Source: Elysia crispata
Lineage: Eukaryota > Mollusca > Gastropoda > Plakobranchidae
NCBI GenBank assembly: GCA_033675545.1
Contig: JAWDGP010000459.1
Coordinates: forward strand, 1,187,501-1,251,500
Length of the DNA: 64,000 bases
Direction of reading: 5' to 3'
Under the pieces are notes generated by a model. The model was given only the letters and a program-made list of their open reading frames with translations. It was not told the DNA's origin and ran no database searches. Positions 1-23,742 of this stretch are shown here, one piece after another; positions within the stretch are counted from its first letter, which is position 1, and every line of letters begins with the position of its first letter. A program made the position numbers and the translations under genes.

Positions 1-1767
1 GATGTTTTAATTTCATTTCTGTCTCAATCGAATGCAGCATGAAGTCTGTTATTTTTTTTTTAATTTTACATAAATAAAAAAGGGGGAGGCAATTTTTCCG
101 TGCAATTTGAGCAGGAATGGAATGGCGTTAGATTTGAAGGAATAAGCATTTAAAAAAAAAAGACTTAAATGTCGCTGTGGATGTACGGCTTTAAATAAGC
201 AGTTCGTCATGTTTCCTATTTTTTTTTAGTTCATTTTCGCTCCACTTTTTTTTTTGTAATTGCTGTTGTAGTTGATGTTGATGGTATTATTGTCCTTTTT
301 GTTGCTGTTGGTATTATTATTATTCTTGTAGCTATTTTAGTTGTTTGAGTGATTTAGGTAATAATGCTATATTCTTAGATACTTTATTTCAGTCGTTTAT
401 ATTATTGATGAATAGTAAATCGCGCACTGAAAATAAAGAGTTTTTAGACACGATTTATCATGAAAAGATATCATCAATGTCAAGAATAAGTGTTTTTTTT
501 CTTGATTGCATCATTGTTTTCTTAAGAACTTAAAACTGTATAAGGAAATAAAATTAGGAGAGAGAAAAGAAAAGTGCTCCAACACCTCCATTAAGTGTGA
601 ATTTCCATAAATGTTTTTGTAGAATATCCTGAACTTTGTGATCATGAAACGAGCAATTGAACGAGAAATGTGTGACGTCACCAAACATATTGACGGATCG
701 GGATTTTTCTGATTCCCCACAAATTCATTAGGTGCTGAGGTTTTCTTTGAACAAATTTCGCCCATGTAACACAAAATTTTCCTCAGGCGTTAAATTTAAT
801 TTTCGATACATGAGTAACTTTTGCTTTTGATGTACTATGACTAAAATTATAGACTAGCCAGAACCGGTAGCTACATGTTGATAAGATTCGTTACTCGGTA
901 TGACTTTATGCTACCTCCGGTTATAATTCGTTTACATGTAATTTAAATGATTAATGTTTTTTTTTTTTCAAGATTAAATAAAAAAAAAATTGTTATCCAT
1001 TTATTTATTTATTTGTCTTTGTGAAGATACCTTAGAAAGTAAACTCTCTTGGCGCGACATTGGAAGTATTATGGTGAGCCTATTAATAGCCCGCCTGTGA
1101 CAAAGACGAGGGTCGTGGTAACTATGGTTGAACGTCCCCTAGATTACCGGTAGTGTCTATTGCGACGGAAGAAGGACCGTAAGTCTCTACGTCTATTATT
1201 ATGAAGAGGGGAGATACATAACAATCCTGCTAGACTCATAAAATGATGTTTTTTTTTTTTTTTTAAATCTTTACTTTAGCATTAAGACACTTCGACGTTC
1301 AGTTCTGCAGATTATTCCGCGCATGAATTGCAAGGTCAGCCAGAGTTCAGCCCCTTGGTCGTCAACACGGCAGGGGAGACAATCTTATGAGATGTAGGCA
1401 ATTTTACTTAAACAGCGGGATTTCTCAGATTGTCAGTGCAAAAAAATGTTGGTATGATCAGATCAGTTGTTTTTTTTTTTCTTTTCAGGATGCACTCTAG
1501 TATAGAAACCTTTGTGTTTGCAGTTTTAAGTCGATGAATAACACTAAATTACACCGAGGGTATTCACCCCGCAAGTTCTGGCTGTAACATGGGCGAATCC
1601 TTTGGACATAAATGCACTACAAATTTACCTTCTGTAATATAAACTGAATATACCGACTGCTGTTTAGATGACATACTTAGTGTTCTCTTCATACTTACAT
1701 ACACACACACACACACTATTTTATCTTGTTTGCCTGTCTTCGAATGGTCTCTCTTACTCTCTCTGTC

Positions 1768-1856
<89 letters not shown>

Positions 1857-2379
1857 CTATCTCTCACTCTTTCTCTCCTGTTTTAATTCTATCTACAAAA
1901 CCAATAACCATTCCAACCCGTCCCACTATACATTCTCAGCGCAATTAAGTTTATCTTTCTTTTAACTTCTTCACTTACCACTGCGATTTCCAAACTATTT
2001 TAGATGAAATTAACTAAAGAGAGCGAAAAAAATATGATTAAATAAAACTAAAAAAAAAAATGTGGGCGGGGCGGAGGGAAGTGGGACAACCTTCACACAT
2101 TTCTGTTTTTCTCAACAACATGAGAATTTATTTTCCACATTATTTTTTCTTCTTAAGTACGAAACTTAAAAGACAAATAAAAAAAATAGGTTCAATGCCA
2201 CTTGTCTTTTCTATTTGGTCAATAAGAAAATCTTCACTTAAGTAGTGAACAAAAATGTAAGAAAAGTCAAAACGAGACCCGTCATTTAGTGTCAGGGTCA
2301 GAGGTTATTTAGACCCCTCTGCACGTACTTATTGAAATCAAACCAAAAATCTGGAGGACACTTTAGTCATTACAACAAC
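1..2379. other. Intergenic region 5' of the lipase gene
   Basis: AT-rich DNA with many A and T homopolymers and no convincing coding exon. The only structured pieces are the CA, TCTG and CT microsatellites at about 1701-1852. Short open frames here are low-complexity translations of the repeats or unsupported AT-rich frames. The lipase promoter should lie in the last few hundred bases, but I see no clear TATA or initiator element. Confidence 0.6.
1701..1852. repeat. Compound microsatellite (CA)n, (TCTG)n, (CT)n
   Basis: A short CA run at 1701-1716 is followed, after a mixed C/T stretch, by (TCTG)n at about 1767-1800. This passes directly into a CT dinucleotide run at 1801-1852. The frames across it encode Leu/Ser/Cys-rich polypeptides that are artefacts of the repeat. 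Confidence 0.95.
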
Positions 2380-14020
<11,641 letters not shown>

Positions 14021-14819
14021 CCAGTAACTTAGACGACAAACTTCAGGCAGAATGGCAATTGACATTTTTTTTTTTTAGTTTTAATGGTGTCTGTTCTCTT
14101 TGAAGTAAACTATCTGTGATATCGTCTGATAGTTGACAACTGTTGCATCCTGGGACATGCTGGTTATCTGCCAGCAACTTGGTAAAGGCCGATTTTCATG
14201 TGTTGTGACAGCCTTCTAATAACTTGTCAAACTATGAAGAATACAGCTTTTCTGTCTCGAGAAAAAGAAAAATACGGTTGCGCACTTTGATAGTGACAAC
14301 TTGGCCTTATACTCACTGAAATTAAAATGAGTACCGTAATCACTAATCTTGGCGCAGTGTTAGATAAGATGCCCCAATATGCCTAGCATAACTATAATCT
14401 CTAAGTGGAAAAAAATTACAGTATTAAGTTTAGTCTGAGCCAGGGCGGTACCTTCTGCAAATCCCTGCTGCTTAATAAAAATCTGGGTCTCAAGTCAAAT
14501 TAGTTGTAAAACTACCGGTACCGTAAAATTTTTATTTTAAAATTTTTTGTTATCTCGAATTCTCCAGTGCGATTTGATACATTGATAGCAAGCATGGGTA
14601 AGAAAGTTCATATCTAAGCATTGGCAAAATCGTGTCCGTGCAATGTTGGTTCTGCTTGCTTGCTTAAGTGTTGATACTTCTCGATGATGTCAAAGTTTAG
14701 GATAGATTACATGTATAAATCTACATAATTATTCTGCTACACGCCGGTTCTCGGCAGTGGTCAGTCTTGGGGAAGTGTGGGATATATTATATGTCATGCT
14801 CTCCTGTACACACTGGTGT

Positions 14820-14930
14820 AAAAACAAACAAACAAAAAAAAAACAAAAAACAAAAAACAAAAAAAAAACAAACAACAAAAAACAAAAAAACAAAAAACAA
14901 CAACAAAAACAAACAAACCCAAAAAACGTA
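14820..14930. repeat. A/C-rich low-complexity tract
   Basis: Irregular CAAA/CAAAAA repeats. The Lys/Asn/Gln-rich and Phe/Val/Cys-rich frames over it are artefacts of composition. Confidence 0.9.
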
Positions 14931-16094
14931 GGCCTGAATGAAAACAAAAAAATCCACAGATTCTGTCATACAGGTCAGCGATACATGTAACTACTTTCAC
15001 CTTTTTTTTTTTTCAACTTTCGTTGAGACAAACATGCATGTTGCCTTATTGAAAACATTTTGATGGAAAAACAATCTTGTAACTTAGGTTTGGTCCACGC
15101 ATTAGTTCACTTGGACTACGGTATCAAAATAAAACTACGCATTGTAAAATATGTCTTTTGGGGCTAATCAAGTTTTGACATGAAGATGAAGAAAAAAGAG
15201 ATTGCCTTGATTTGTTATCTCAGCAATGAAATATGTATGATTACTGAGTCCTAATGTGGTTTAAATTGATCTCTATAGAGATTTGCCGGTTTTATATTTG
15301 TGCTATGTTGCAATGGACGTTTTTAATCTGTGTACGTCAAATATGTCAGAAGTGGAACCATTGAACTAATTGTATTATATCAATGTTACTTCAGTTTAAA
15401 AATTGCATTGCTATTATACTGCATGATGATCAACAGTGTTTACAAAGATAATCAGACACCTATGGAAGCAATTATGAATTAATAAAGGATGGGAAGGGAA
15501 GGGCAGACAAACAAACAAAAATTTGTACCGGTATGAAAATTGGAAAGACAACGTAACGGAATAAGACTAAGAGATAGAGACAGATGGAGAAAAATGGTCA
15601 CCTGTTCAACATTGGTGTATCTTCTCTACACTTAAGGGAAACACACGGTTACCATTTATTGAGTTTATTTTTCATGTTTCCATTTTAATCTCCGTTGCAT
15701 TTTAAGACTAAATGACTTTCAAAATTTAAAAGAGAGGCAGTACAGTGTGATTTTTGCAGCGTGCTTTAAGAAATTGTGTTTTACAGAATGTAAATCCAGA
15801 ACACTGAGTTAAAAAAAAAAAAGAAAGAAAGGGTCAACATTTTGTTCTACGCGCATCACTTTTTTCCTCCAAAACACATAGATTATTTGAATGAGTTTTG
15901 GAAGGACACTTCAGGCCAGTTTACAAAAATATTTTTTTCTTTGGTTCTCTCCTTATCTTAACTAACTAACCAAAATTATTGTATGTCCTTCTCCAGATCG
16001 AGCTGATCCAATTGCACCGAAAATACCTTCCAAAATTTGTCGCCACAAAATAAATCAAACTGAGGAAGCATTGGATTGAACAGTACAGCCCAGA

Positions 16095-16095
<1 letters not shown>

Positions 16096-16191
<96 letters not shown>
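16096..16191. repeat. (GA)n dinucleotide array, about 96 bp
   Basis: Uninterrupted AG/GA repeat. The minus-strand Leu/Ser-repeat frame across it is spurious. Confidence 0.97.
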
Positions 16192-16193
<2 letters not shown>

Positions 16194-17653
16194 CAAATAT
16201 TGTACACGTATTTTAATAAAAATTTTATGTAAGGTATCACTAAACTGTACATAATTATGATCATCAAATATACCATGTGTCACGTACATGTAACTGCATA
16301 TACATGTTTTGCTTTCTCACGTTTCAAAAAAAATAAAAAAAATAAAATAAAATAAAATTTGAATAAACATTTCTTTCACCCATGAATTTATGGAGGCACA
16401 TTGGTATATTGTAATTGAATACCCCATCTTACTTCTCATTTTATGCGTTTCCCAATGTATATTTATGATTTATATCAAATCAACCCATTCAGTTGGGCAC
16501 TAATCTGTGTATCTCACATGCAAAATGCATTTCAGGAATGCAAACCTGATGTAGAAAAGTGTTGCAATAATGTAATGCATGACTACTTTTTTCAAAACTG
16601 GAAGGTGGCCAATTCTGCAGTATCTCTATTTCAAAACCTTTCTAAAATAGTAAAAACTCATTATGACATTATATCTATGTTGGTAGTGTCGAGCGTTACA
16701 TGGCATTGCAGGGATTCATAACTTGCCGCTAATATTATAATATACAGAATACTTAGACAAGCTTGTGCTTTTTTACAACTGGCTGGTAGTGGTACTGAAT
16801 GTTACGAGTTTGTATGTATGTCAACGCAGCAAAAATGAAAAAAAAAGAGGTATTAAAAAATGTGTGAGGCCTACAGGTCTTTGAATCTGAATACATACAA
16901 TTTCTTTCATCATTTTAAAAAAAATGTAATACATCTATTTAACTTTTGATTTTTGAACAGCATTACAGGTCTTGATTGTTTACACTTGTCAGTTATCATC
17001 TTACTTAGCCAAGATTAAGACTGAAGCTCTTAATGATTGACTATACCGAGTAGGAAGAAATGCAAGAGATGTGTCCCATGTTCAACTCAACATAAAGTAC
17101 TTGGGCATTACTTTTTCCTCTTTATCTTTGAATCATGTGATAATTATAACATTTTTTTTTAAATAAATACGACATTTTGATGCTTTTGAGTGAATTGTTT
17201 ACCTTTCCCAGCTTACTTGTTTCTTTTCGTTTCTCCTTACTCCAAAACTTTAATCATATACAACTTCCTGTTTGTTCCCACCATTGAAGAAAAGAGGTGT
17301 TAAATTTTGTGCCTGGATCCAATCCATCACCATCACATTCAGGTATGTACATATTTGTATTTATGTCTCTCAGTACATTTGTTTAGATGTATATTTACAC
17401 ATGTGAGTCTTTATCTGAAGCAAAAATGCAAATAAATGCAAGAAAAATATGCCTAAACTTAGGTGTCCCATATCCATATATGACCCACTGGGACAAGGGC
17501 TATTTTGTTTGTGTCATATATGACCCATTGGGGTTTTGGGGAATGGTATATGTGTTTGTGTTCACAAATATACTAATTTACACAGATTTGATTGTAAAAA
17601 CAACTAAGTTATTCTTTTTTTTTTATCCATCTTTTTGTGGTGTCGCAGGCAAG

Positions 17654-19459
17654 ATGAGCACTGATTCTGATGTCGATGATGTCATGGGAAGAATTGGGAA
17701 GGATGACAGTGACTATGAAGGCTACGAATCCTCAGGTGACGAATATCAACCTTCTGACAGTTCAACAACCGATGATGATGAACCAGCACCGAAAAGGGGA
17801 AAGAAAGCTGTTCCAGACCAAAATCCGTCAGACAGCTCTGAATCTGATGATAACGACGACATTGCTTTGTCTGTTCTTCAGGACAAGATTCGAAAGACAA
17901 AAGAGGCTGCAGAACTGGACGGAGAGGTCCTCACGCAGATCTTGGACCAGCCTATGTGGGTGGAGGGTCAATTTGAAGCCGGCGATGTGTCCTTTGTGGG
18001 TGAAGTTGAAGCCCCTCCTGACAACTTGAAGACTCCTTACGAGTATTTCAAAGACATAATGACGGATGAAGTGATTGAACTCACTCAATATCAGACCAGT
18101 CAGTATGCTCTGGAGAAAAGTGGGAAAGAACTGAAGACAACTGCAAAGGAGATAGAACTGTTTATAGGACTCTATCTACGTATGGAACTGGTCAAAGCCC
18201 ACAGTGTAAGAGCATACTAGGCCTTTGAAACAAGACAACCCCCGGTGGCGGACCACATGGCGAGAAGTGACTGTCGGTTTGAGAATATTGCTAGTAGCCT
18301 GCATTTTGTGAACAACAGCGAGATCAGCGAGGAACAGAAAGATGAAGATAGACTGTGCAAGATAAGACCGTTTTTGCGAGAAATCAGGAAAAACCTTGAA
18401 AAAATCATCCCAGAAGAAAAGCAAAGTATTGATGAAGTGATGGTGGCATTTAAAGGTCGCTCTGGTCTGAAGCAATATATCCGCAGCAAGCCCAAAAGGT
18501 GGGGATTCAAGCTATGGGCCCGAACTGGAAGTTCTGGCATACTTCATGACTTTGATGTATATCAGGGATCAAAAGGGCTGCAGAAGAAGACAGACCTAGG
18601 TGTTGGGGTGATGTTGTGATGGCCATGACAAGCAACCTTGAGACTGGGAAAAACTTCAAAATTTTTGCTGACAACTTATTTTCTAGTCTGAAGCTGGTGA
18701 AAGCCCTGCGTGAAAGAGGCCTCTTGTACGTAGGGACGGTTAGAGAAAACAGGCTCAAAGGGTACGGTCTAAAAGCTGAAAAAGTGATGAAGAAAGAAGG
18801 TCGTGGAGCTATGAACAGTAAAGTTGATGTTGCATCAAATGTCGTTGCTGTCCGTTGGTTCAACAACAAAAAAGTAGACATGATTTCATCTTTCATTGGC
18901 GTCGAACCAGTCAACGATGTCAAGCGATACGACAAGAAGGCACAAAAGAAAATTGACATTCTCTGCCCTGCAATCATCCAAGAGTACAATCAACACATGG
19001 GGGGGTGTGGATCTGCTTGACTGTTTGGTGTCATTGTACAAGTTCTCACCGAAATCTAGGCGATGGTACATGTACATTTTTTACCATACAGTTTCTATGA
19101 TTGTAGTCACATCCTGGCTATGGTACCGCAGCCACTGCATCCTTCTGAAGGAAAAGCCAATGAAACTCTCAAGCTTCCAAGGCCAGCTTGCCTGCGCACT
19201 TGTGAATTTCCGCCGCCTTCCAGGTCGCCCTTCCAACAGCTCTCCACCTCCTGTGCCGGCAGTGAGAACTGCTGCTGAACATGCTCCAACAACCAAAGTT
19301 CGCATCGACATGGTGGGCCATTTACCGGAGTGGGGGACACGCATACGATGCAAAATGCCTTTCTACACTGCAAAATCATCAGTCAAGTGCACAAAATGCA
19401 ATGTCCACCTTTGCCTGAACAAAGACAGAAACTGTTTTTTAGACTTTCATACCAACTAA
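17654..19459 (+). pseudogene. piggyBac-family transposase, decayed
   Basis: A cut-and-paste transposase. From ATG 17654 the order is: an acidic Ser/Asp-rich N-terminus (about residues 1-100), the DDE_Tnp_1_7-type core, and a Cys-rich C-terminus (CTKC...LC...C..FH) typical of piggyBac. All three catalytic aspartates are present: SIDEVM (codon at 18431), ADNLFSS (18670) and GGVDLLD (19010). The frame is broken three times: TAG at 18218-18220 just before the conserved VADHM block; a one-base shift near 18604-18612; and a second shift in a seven-G run at 18999-19005. The 3' element end is probably 19653, since GGGCACTAGAGGG is followed by TTAA. I did not find a matching 5' terminus. The frameshifts lie next to G runs, so sequencing error is possible for those, but not for the nonsense codon. 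Confidence 0.9.
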
Positions 19460-19657
19460 GTATTCCCACTGTGCCATATCTGGCCACTCGTCTCAAATGC
19501 CCCGCGTGCCTTATTTGGCACATTTTGTAACTCATTAATTAATACATTTTGAATTAAAACAAAGATATATATTGTTATATTACTTCATATTAAGCATGTT
19601 GTGTAATGTTCATAATTTTGGCACAGGTATTTCTATGCTTGGGCACTAGAGGGTTAA
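19460..19657 (+). mobile_element. 3' end of the piggyBac element with TTAA
   Basis: After the transposase stop, about 195 bp of AT-rich DNA ends in GGGCACTAGAGGG and then TTAA (19654-19657). This is the expected layout of a piggyBac terminus next to its TTAA target. The inverted partner (TTAA, CCCTCTAGTGCCC) was not seen upstream, so the 5' side may be truncated or diverged. Confidence 0.55.
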
Positions 19658-20839
19658 ATTGAATAAATTTTATATCTAGCGTTTACTCCAGAAAACTAAG
19701 ACGCCGCAAAATATCCTATCGAATCAAAATTTTTGGGTTTGTTAGAGCCCAAATCTTTCTCAGAATGAGTTCATTCTATTTAAAGTTTTTTAATAGTTTA
19801 TGAAGAGAAAACTTCAGTTAGTTGGAAAAAAGGTTATGTTGAGTCAGAGGCCTTCGATGCAAGGTTTACTGTACAAATTTCAATTAATTTCAAGTCTATT
19901 TTTTCATCCCAAAGACTTAAAAATGATTGTATTGTTCATGCATTGCAATTATTTTTTTTTTTTTGGGGGGGGGGGGGGGGGGAATCAGCAAATCTCTGGG
20001 TGGGAGTGCAGTGTTATAATCCATCAGTGTCGACACTATTGCTTGAATTGAAATGCAACCTAAAACTAAAGCAGACCTCAAGACTCCTTATTTCCAAGCG
20101 CAATTTAGTGAAATTGCATCTCCTACACAGTGACTGATATGATCCCATCATATACAAGCGAATGAGTAAATTATTCACACCAAATTCGCCCTTTCAAATG
20201 AGCTGACAACATGCAACTGCCGACTCCAAGTCTAATGAAAGCTGGAGTTTTGAACAAAGCCCATGCACTAAACAGATTAGGTGTTATGATGCTGTGCACT
20301 ACAGCACTTTTTTAAAGAGGCCTGTACTAAGTCAATCATTAGGAAGATAGCAGAAGTAAGGTTTCCAATTGTCTGCTACACTCACTATGACTAATGTTAA
20401 AATTACTGAATTAGTAAAGTATCACTACTGTGCACTATTCATTATTGAATATTTGGTAAATGACAATTTTCAAATAAGTAAAAACAGCATGTCTTGCGAG
20501 AGGAAATGAGAAAATTTCTGTTGAGGCCAATACACTTTTCTCTTTCATTAGATTTATGCACTAACTGCTTGAAATTCTTTCTCCAGGCAAACAGATTATT
20601 GCAGTTTATGAAAGACAAAAAAACATTATTTGGAGGTAACATTCTGAATAGGAAATACACGCACATATAATTTACTCTTGGACATTTATAAGAGGCAAAT
20701 AAAAGATGCATTTTGTCTCCAATTAAGTATAGAATGATAGTACATATATAACCAGTAAACCAGGACACACACACACACACAGGAGAAACAAATTCTTGGA
20801 CAATTAACCCAAACTAAGGTATGAAGGAGTCTGTGCAAA
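19658..20839. other. Intergenic region between the piggyBac relic and the RPL22 3' end
   Basis: AT-rich, without a recognisable gene. A T-run passes directly into a G-run at about 19951-19981. Confidence 0.6.
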
Positions 20840-20845
20840 TTTATT
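20840..20845 (-). terminator. Polyadenylation signal of RPL22
   Basis: On the minus strand AATAAA lies 48 nt after the RPL22 stop codon. This implies a very short 3' UTR, which is usual for ribosomal protein genes. Confidence 0.7.
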
Positions 20846-20892
20846 ATCCCTAGAAATGGACAACTAACAAAAGAATCAATAGGATTCCACAC

Positions 20893-23711
20893 TTAGTCCT
20901 CCTCCTCTTCTTCATCATCTTGATTGATCTGGAAGTATCGAAGTTCAAAAGCTTCTTTGGAAGAGGCAACCACACGCAGCCAGTCTCGCAGATTGTTTTT
21001 CTTCAGGTATTTCTTAGTCAAGTACTTCAGATACCTATTACAAAAGAAAGAAAAAAGAATGAGAACTCTATATTATGAAGAGAAGTGTCATTCAACTGCA
21101 AAGAATAAATATTTTGTTTATCAATATCATTGAAGTCTAACTCAAAGCCTTTCATTGATACTGGCACTCTAGGAAACACTCACTTTTCCATAAGGACTAT
21201 ATTACAATTTACATCTATGGTTTGTGTAGGCAATATTTATGAACTGAATGTATGTGCCTTGGCTGTACAATGACAGAGAAAAAAGAGAAATATCTGTTAT
21301 AAACAGCGAGGCAGGTGTAATCTATGGCCAGGGTCACAACACAGCTGCACAAAACAGCAGCTGGTCTTGGTATTTGGCCAAATGTGAGCAAATGTTTTTT
21401 TTTTTTTTTGGGGGGGGGGGGGGGGGCATAATTTGTATTTCATATAATTTGATATGAAAATATAAATATATAATTTCTCGGAATATTTCAACTGAAGGTT
21501 GATAGTATAAAACTGGACACAGTTATAGAATTTATTCTAGATTGACCATTTATAACCCATTACAACTGATTATTGTGATGAGGGATCCACTCTTTATTTC
21601 CAAAATACATAAACAGGAAGTTAGAAACAAGATGGATAAAGTTAACATTTTTTTTTGCACCAAGGTGTTGACTTTATTCCACTGTATATCTTAAAAATTC
21701 TTAAAGGCACAAAAAAGTTTAAAATAAAAAGATAAATAATAAAAGAAATTTTACTACATGTTAAATCATGGCTTTATCTCTGCCTTTAATTGAAATTAAC
21801 AAAAAAAAAAAAAAAAAAAACAGAGCAAGTACCCATATTTAGTTTCAAATTCAGCGAAGGGCTCAAAAATTGATGACTATTCTTGCTATGGTTTATTTTT
21901 CCTAAATCTATTTGTATGAATGCAGAACATCATAAAGGGTCCTACATAATCTGTTAAGCTGCCAGTGCCATAATCTCTTGAAATATTAGTTTATGTCAAA
22001 ATCTAAATATATATATATATATATATATGTATATACATATGTATATATATCTACTTAGACTATTACATATTTCAAGTGATTCAAGACATGCAAAAGGCAG
22101 GACCAAGCTGAAAAATTAATTCGGTCCACTTTGATCAACATCAGAAAGATACTGTTATATATTAGCAAGTATGAGAAGGGCATGCAGAAATCTCTCAGTG
22201 ATTAAACCATCATTCTCGGCTTATACTGACCACAAGCTTTTTTACCAGACCTAGAAATATTAAAAACAAAGGTAGAGAGACAAAGCCCAGTAGCGTTAGG
22301 CTGTTCTAATTTAATGTCTATTAGACTTGAAAGATGTAATCAGTAATGTATCTATACTCTACAGTTGCAAAATATAAATTTCTACAACCTTATCAGTAAA
22401 GATATTACAATTTATGGCCAGGGTCACAGTACAGCTGCATGTGAGAGCAGCTAACCTTGGTATTTGGCCAGACTACCTGCATTATGAGCAAGAAAATAAG
22501 GACACTCATTTTCACCAGAACAGATTCCACATACAGTGCCCTCCACTCAATTCGACATAACAAATAAGTCCTTCAGGAATAAATTCCTTTGTTCAGTACT
22601 AATAGTAATAGTAATACATTCCCCCCAAATTGCATTTTGGTCAGATGATTTCTCCTAATTCGAAGGAATTTTCACTATTATTTGGTATCCAAATCATCCC
22701 AAATGCCATTTAATTTTTAGCCTAGCGACAAGTTAGATCTAAAGGTCTGTAGTGTGTGGACCAAAGCAACTCAAGACGAATTTGTGTGAGAAGAAAAGGG
22801 AGAGGTGTTGGATGCACAGGAAACAGTACAGAGACAAGCACCCTTGTAAAAAAAAATGTAAATTTTAATAGTATCGCCTCATTCGACGAAATTTTATTGG
22901 TCCCTTAAGTGTCGACATATCAGGTGTGCACTGTATATATTTGACGCTTGTACAAAAGAAAACCAATGGTTTGAAGCACATTTCTCACTTTATTCATGAA
23001 AATTCTTTACTGGCTTAGTTAAATTCCTCATGACAATCACTACTGCCTGGACTTAAATAGCGAGCTGTTTTATTTCAGATGGGAGATTTATGGTTTCATC
23101 TTTGTGAGTCAAAATGATATATTTACTATTAAATACAGGATAGCTCAAAGTCATGCTGTTTAAGATTTTGGTTTGAAATAAAAATGGTGGTTTAAATTTT
23201 GTTCAGTGCTGTTTCTGCTACTAGAGATCCCATATCAGGTAGATTTAAGACAGAGGTGCCTACCCCTACCTATGCCTTTCAGGGAAACCACCCACCAAAA
23301 TCAGGGACAAAGCACAACCATCAGAGCTGTCACTCTTCAGGAAAAGAAAATCTGAATGATTCTGCCAAAAAAAATCTGAATGATAGCTTAATTTTGTCTT
23401 TTACATCTACGCAGCATACATTACAATAGCTATGTCTAAAATCTGATAAATACAAGGTTTCTTAGATTGCAATTCTTTCATGGTGAATGTGAAAAGTTCA
23501 AACTAAACCATACCTCCTTCAGTCTAAATCAAGTACTTTATGCTTTACAATACTTTTCAGAAGCTCAAATTGGATGGCATTAGCATTATGCAGCATTTGA
23601 TGAATTAAAAAAGAGCAGAGATGCCAACTCAGTGTGGAAAGTGTACAACACAGCTTCAAAAGATTTATATTTACATTAACAAGAATACTCCTTACCAAAA
23701 GTTTACAAATA

Positions 23712-23742
<31 letters not shown>

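Larger units (their letters stand above)
14021..17653. other. Intergenic region between the lipase and the piggyBac relic
   Basis: No recognisable gene. It contains a possible polyadenylation signal for the lipase (AATAAA near 14474), an A/C-rich simple tract at 14820-14930, the GA array at 16096-16191, and AT-rich DNA. A 92-codon plus-strand frame at 16443-16721 matches no family I know and is probably chance. At 17465-17545 the motif CATATATGACCCAYTGGG occurs twice, close to the transposase start. Confidence 0.6.

Noticed and set aside
16443..16721. 92-codon plus-strand frame as a gene
   Set aside because: AT-rich, no recognisable domain, no splice context; probably chance.
18507..18989. 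160-codon minus-strand frame in the piggyBac region
   Set aside because: Antisense to the clearly recognisable transposase core.
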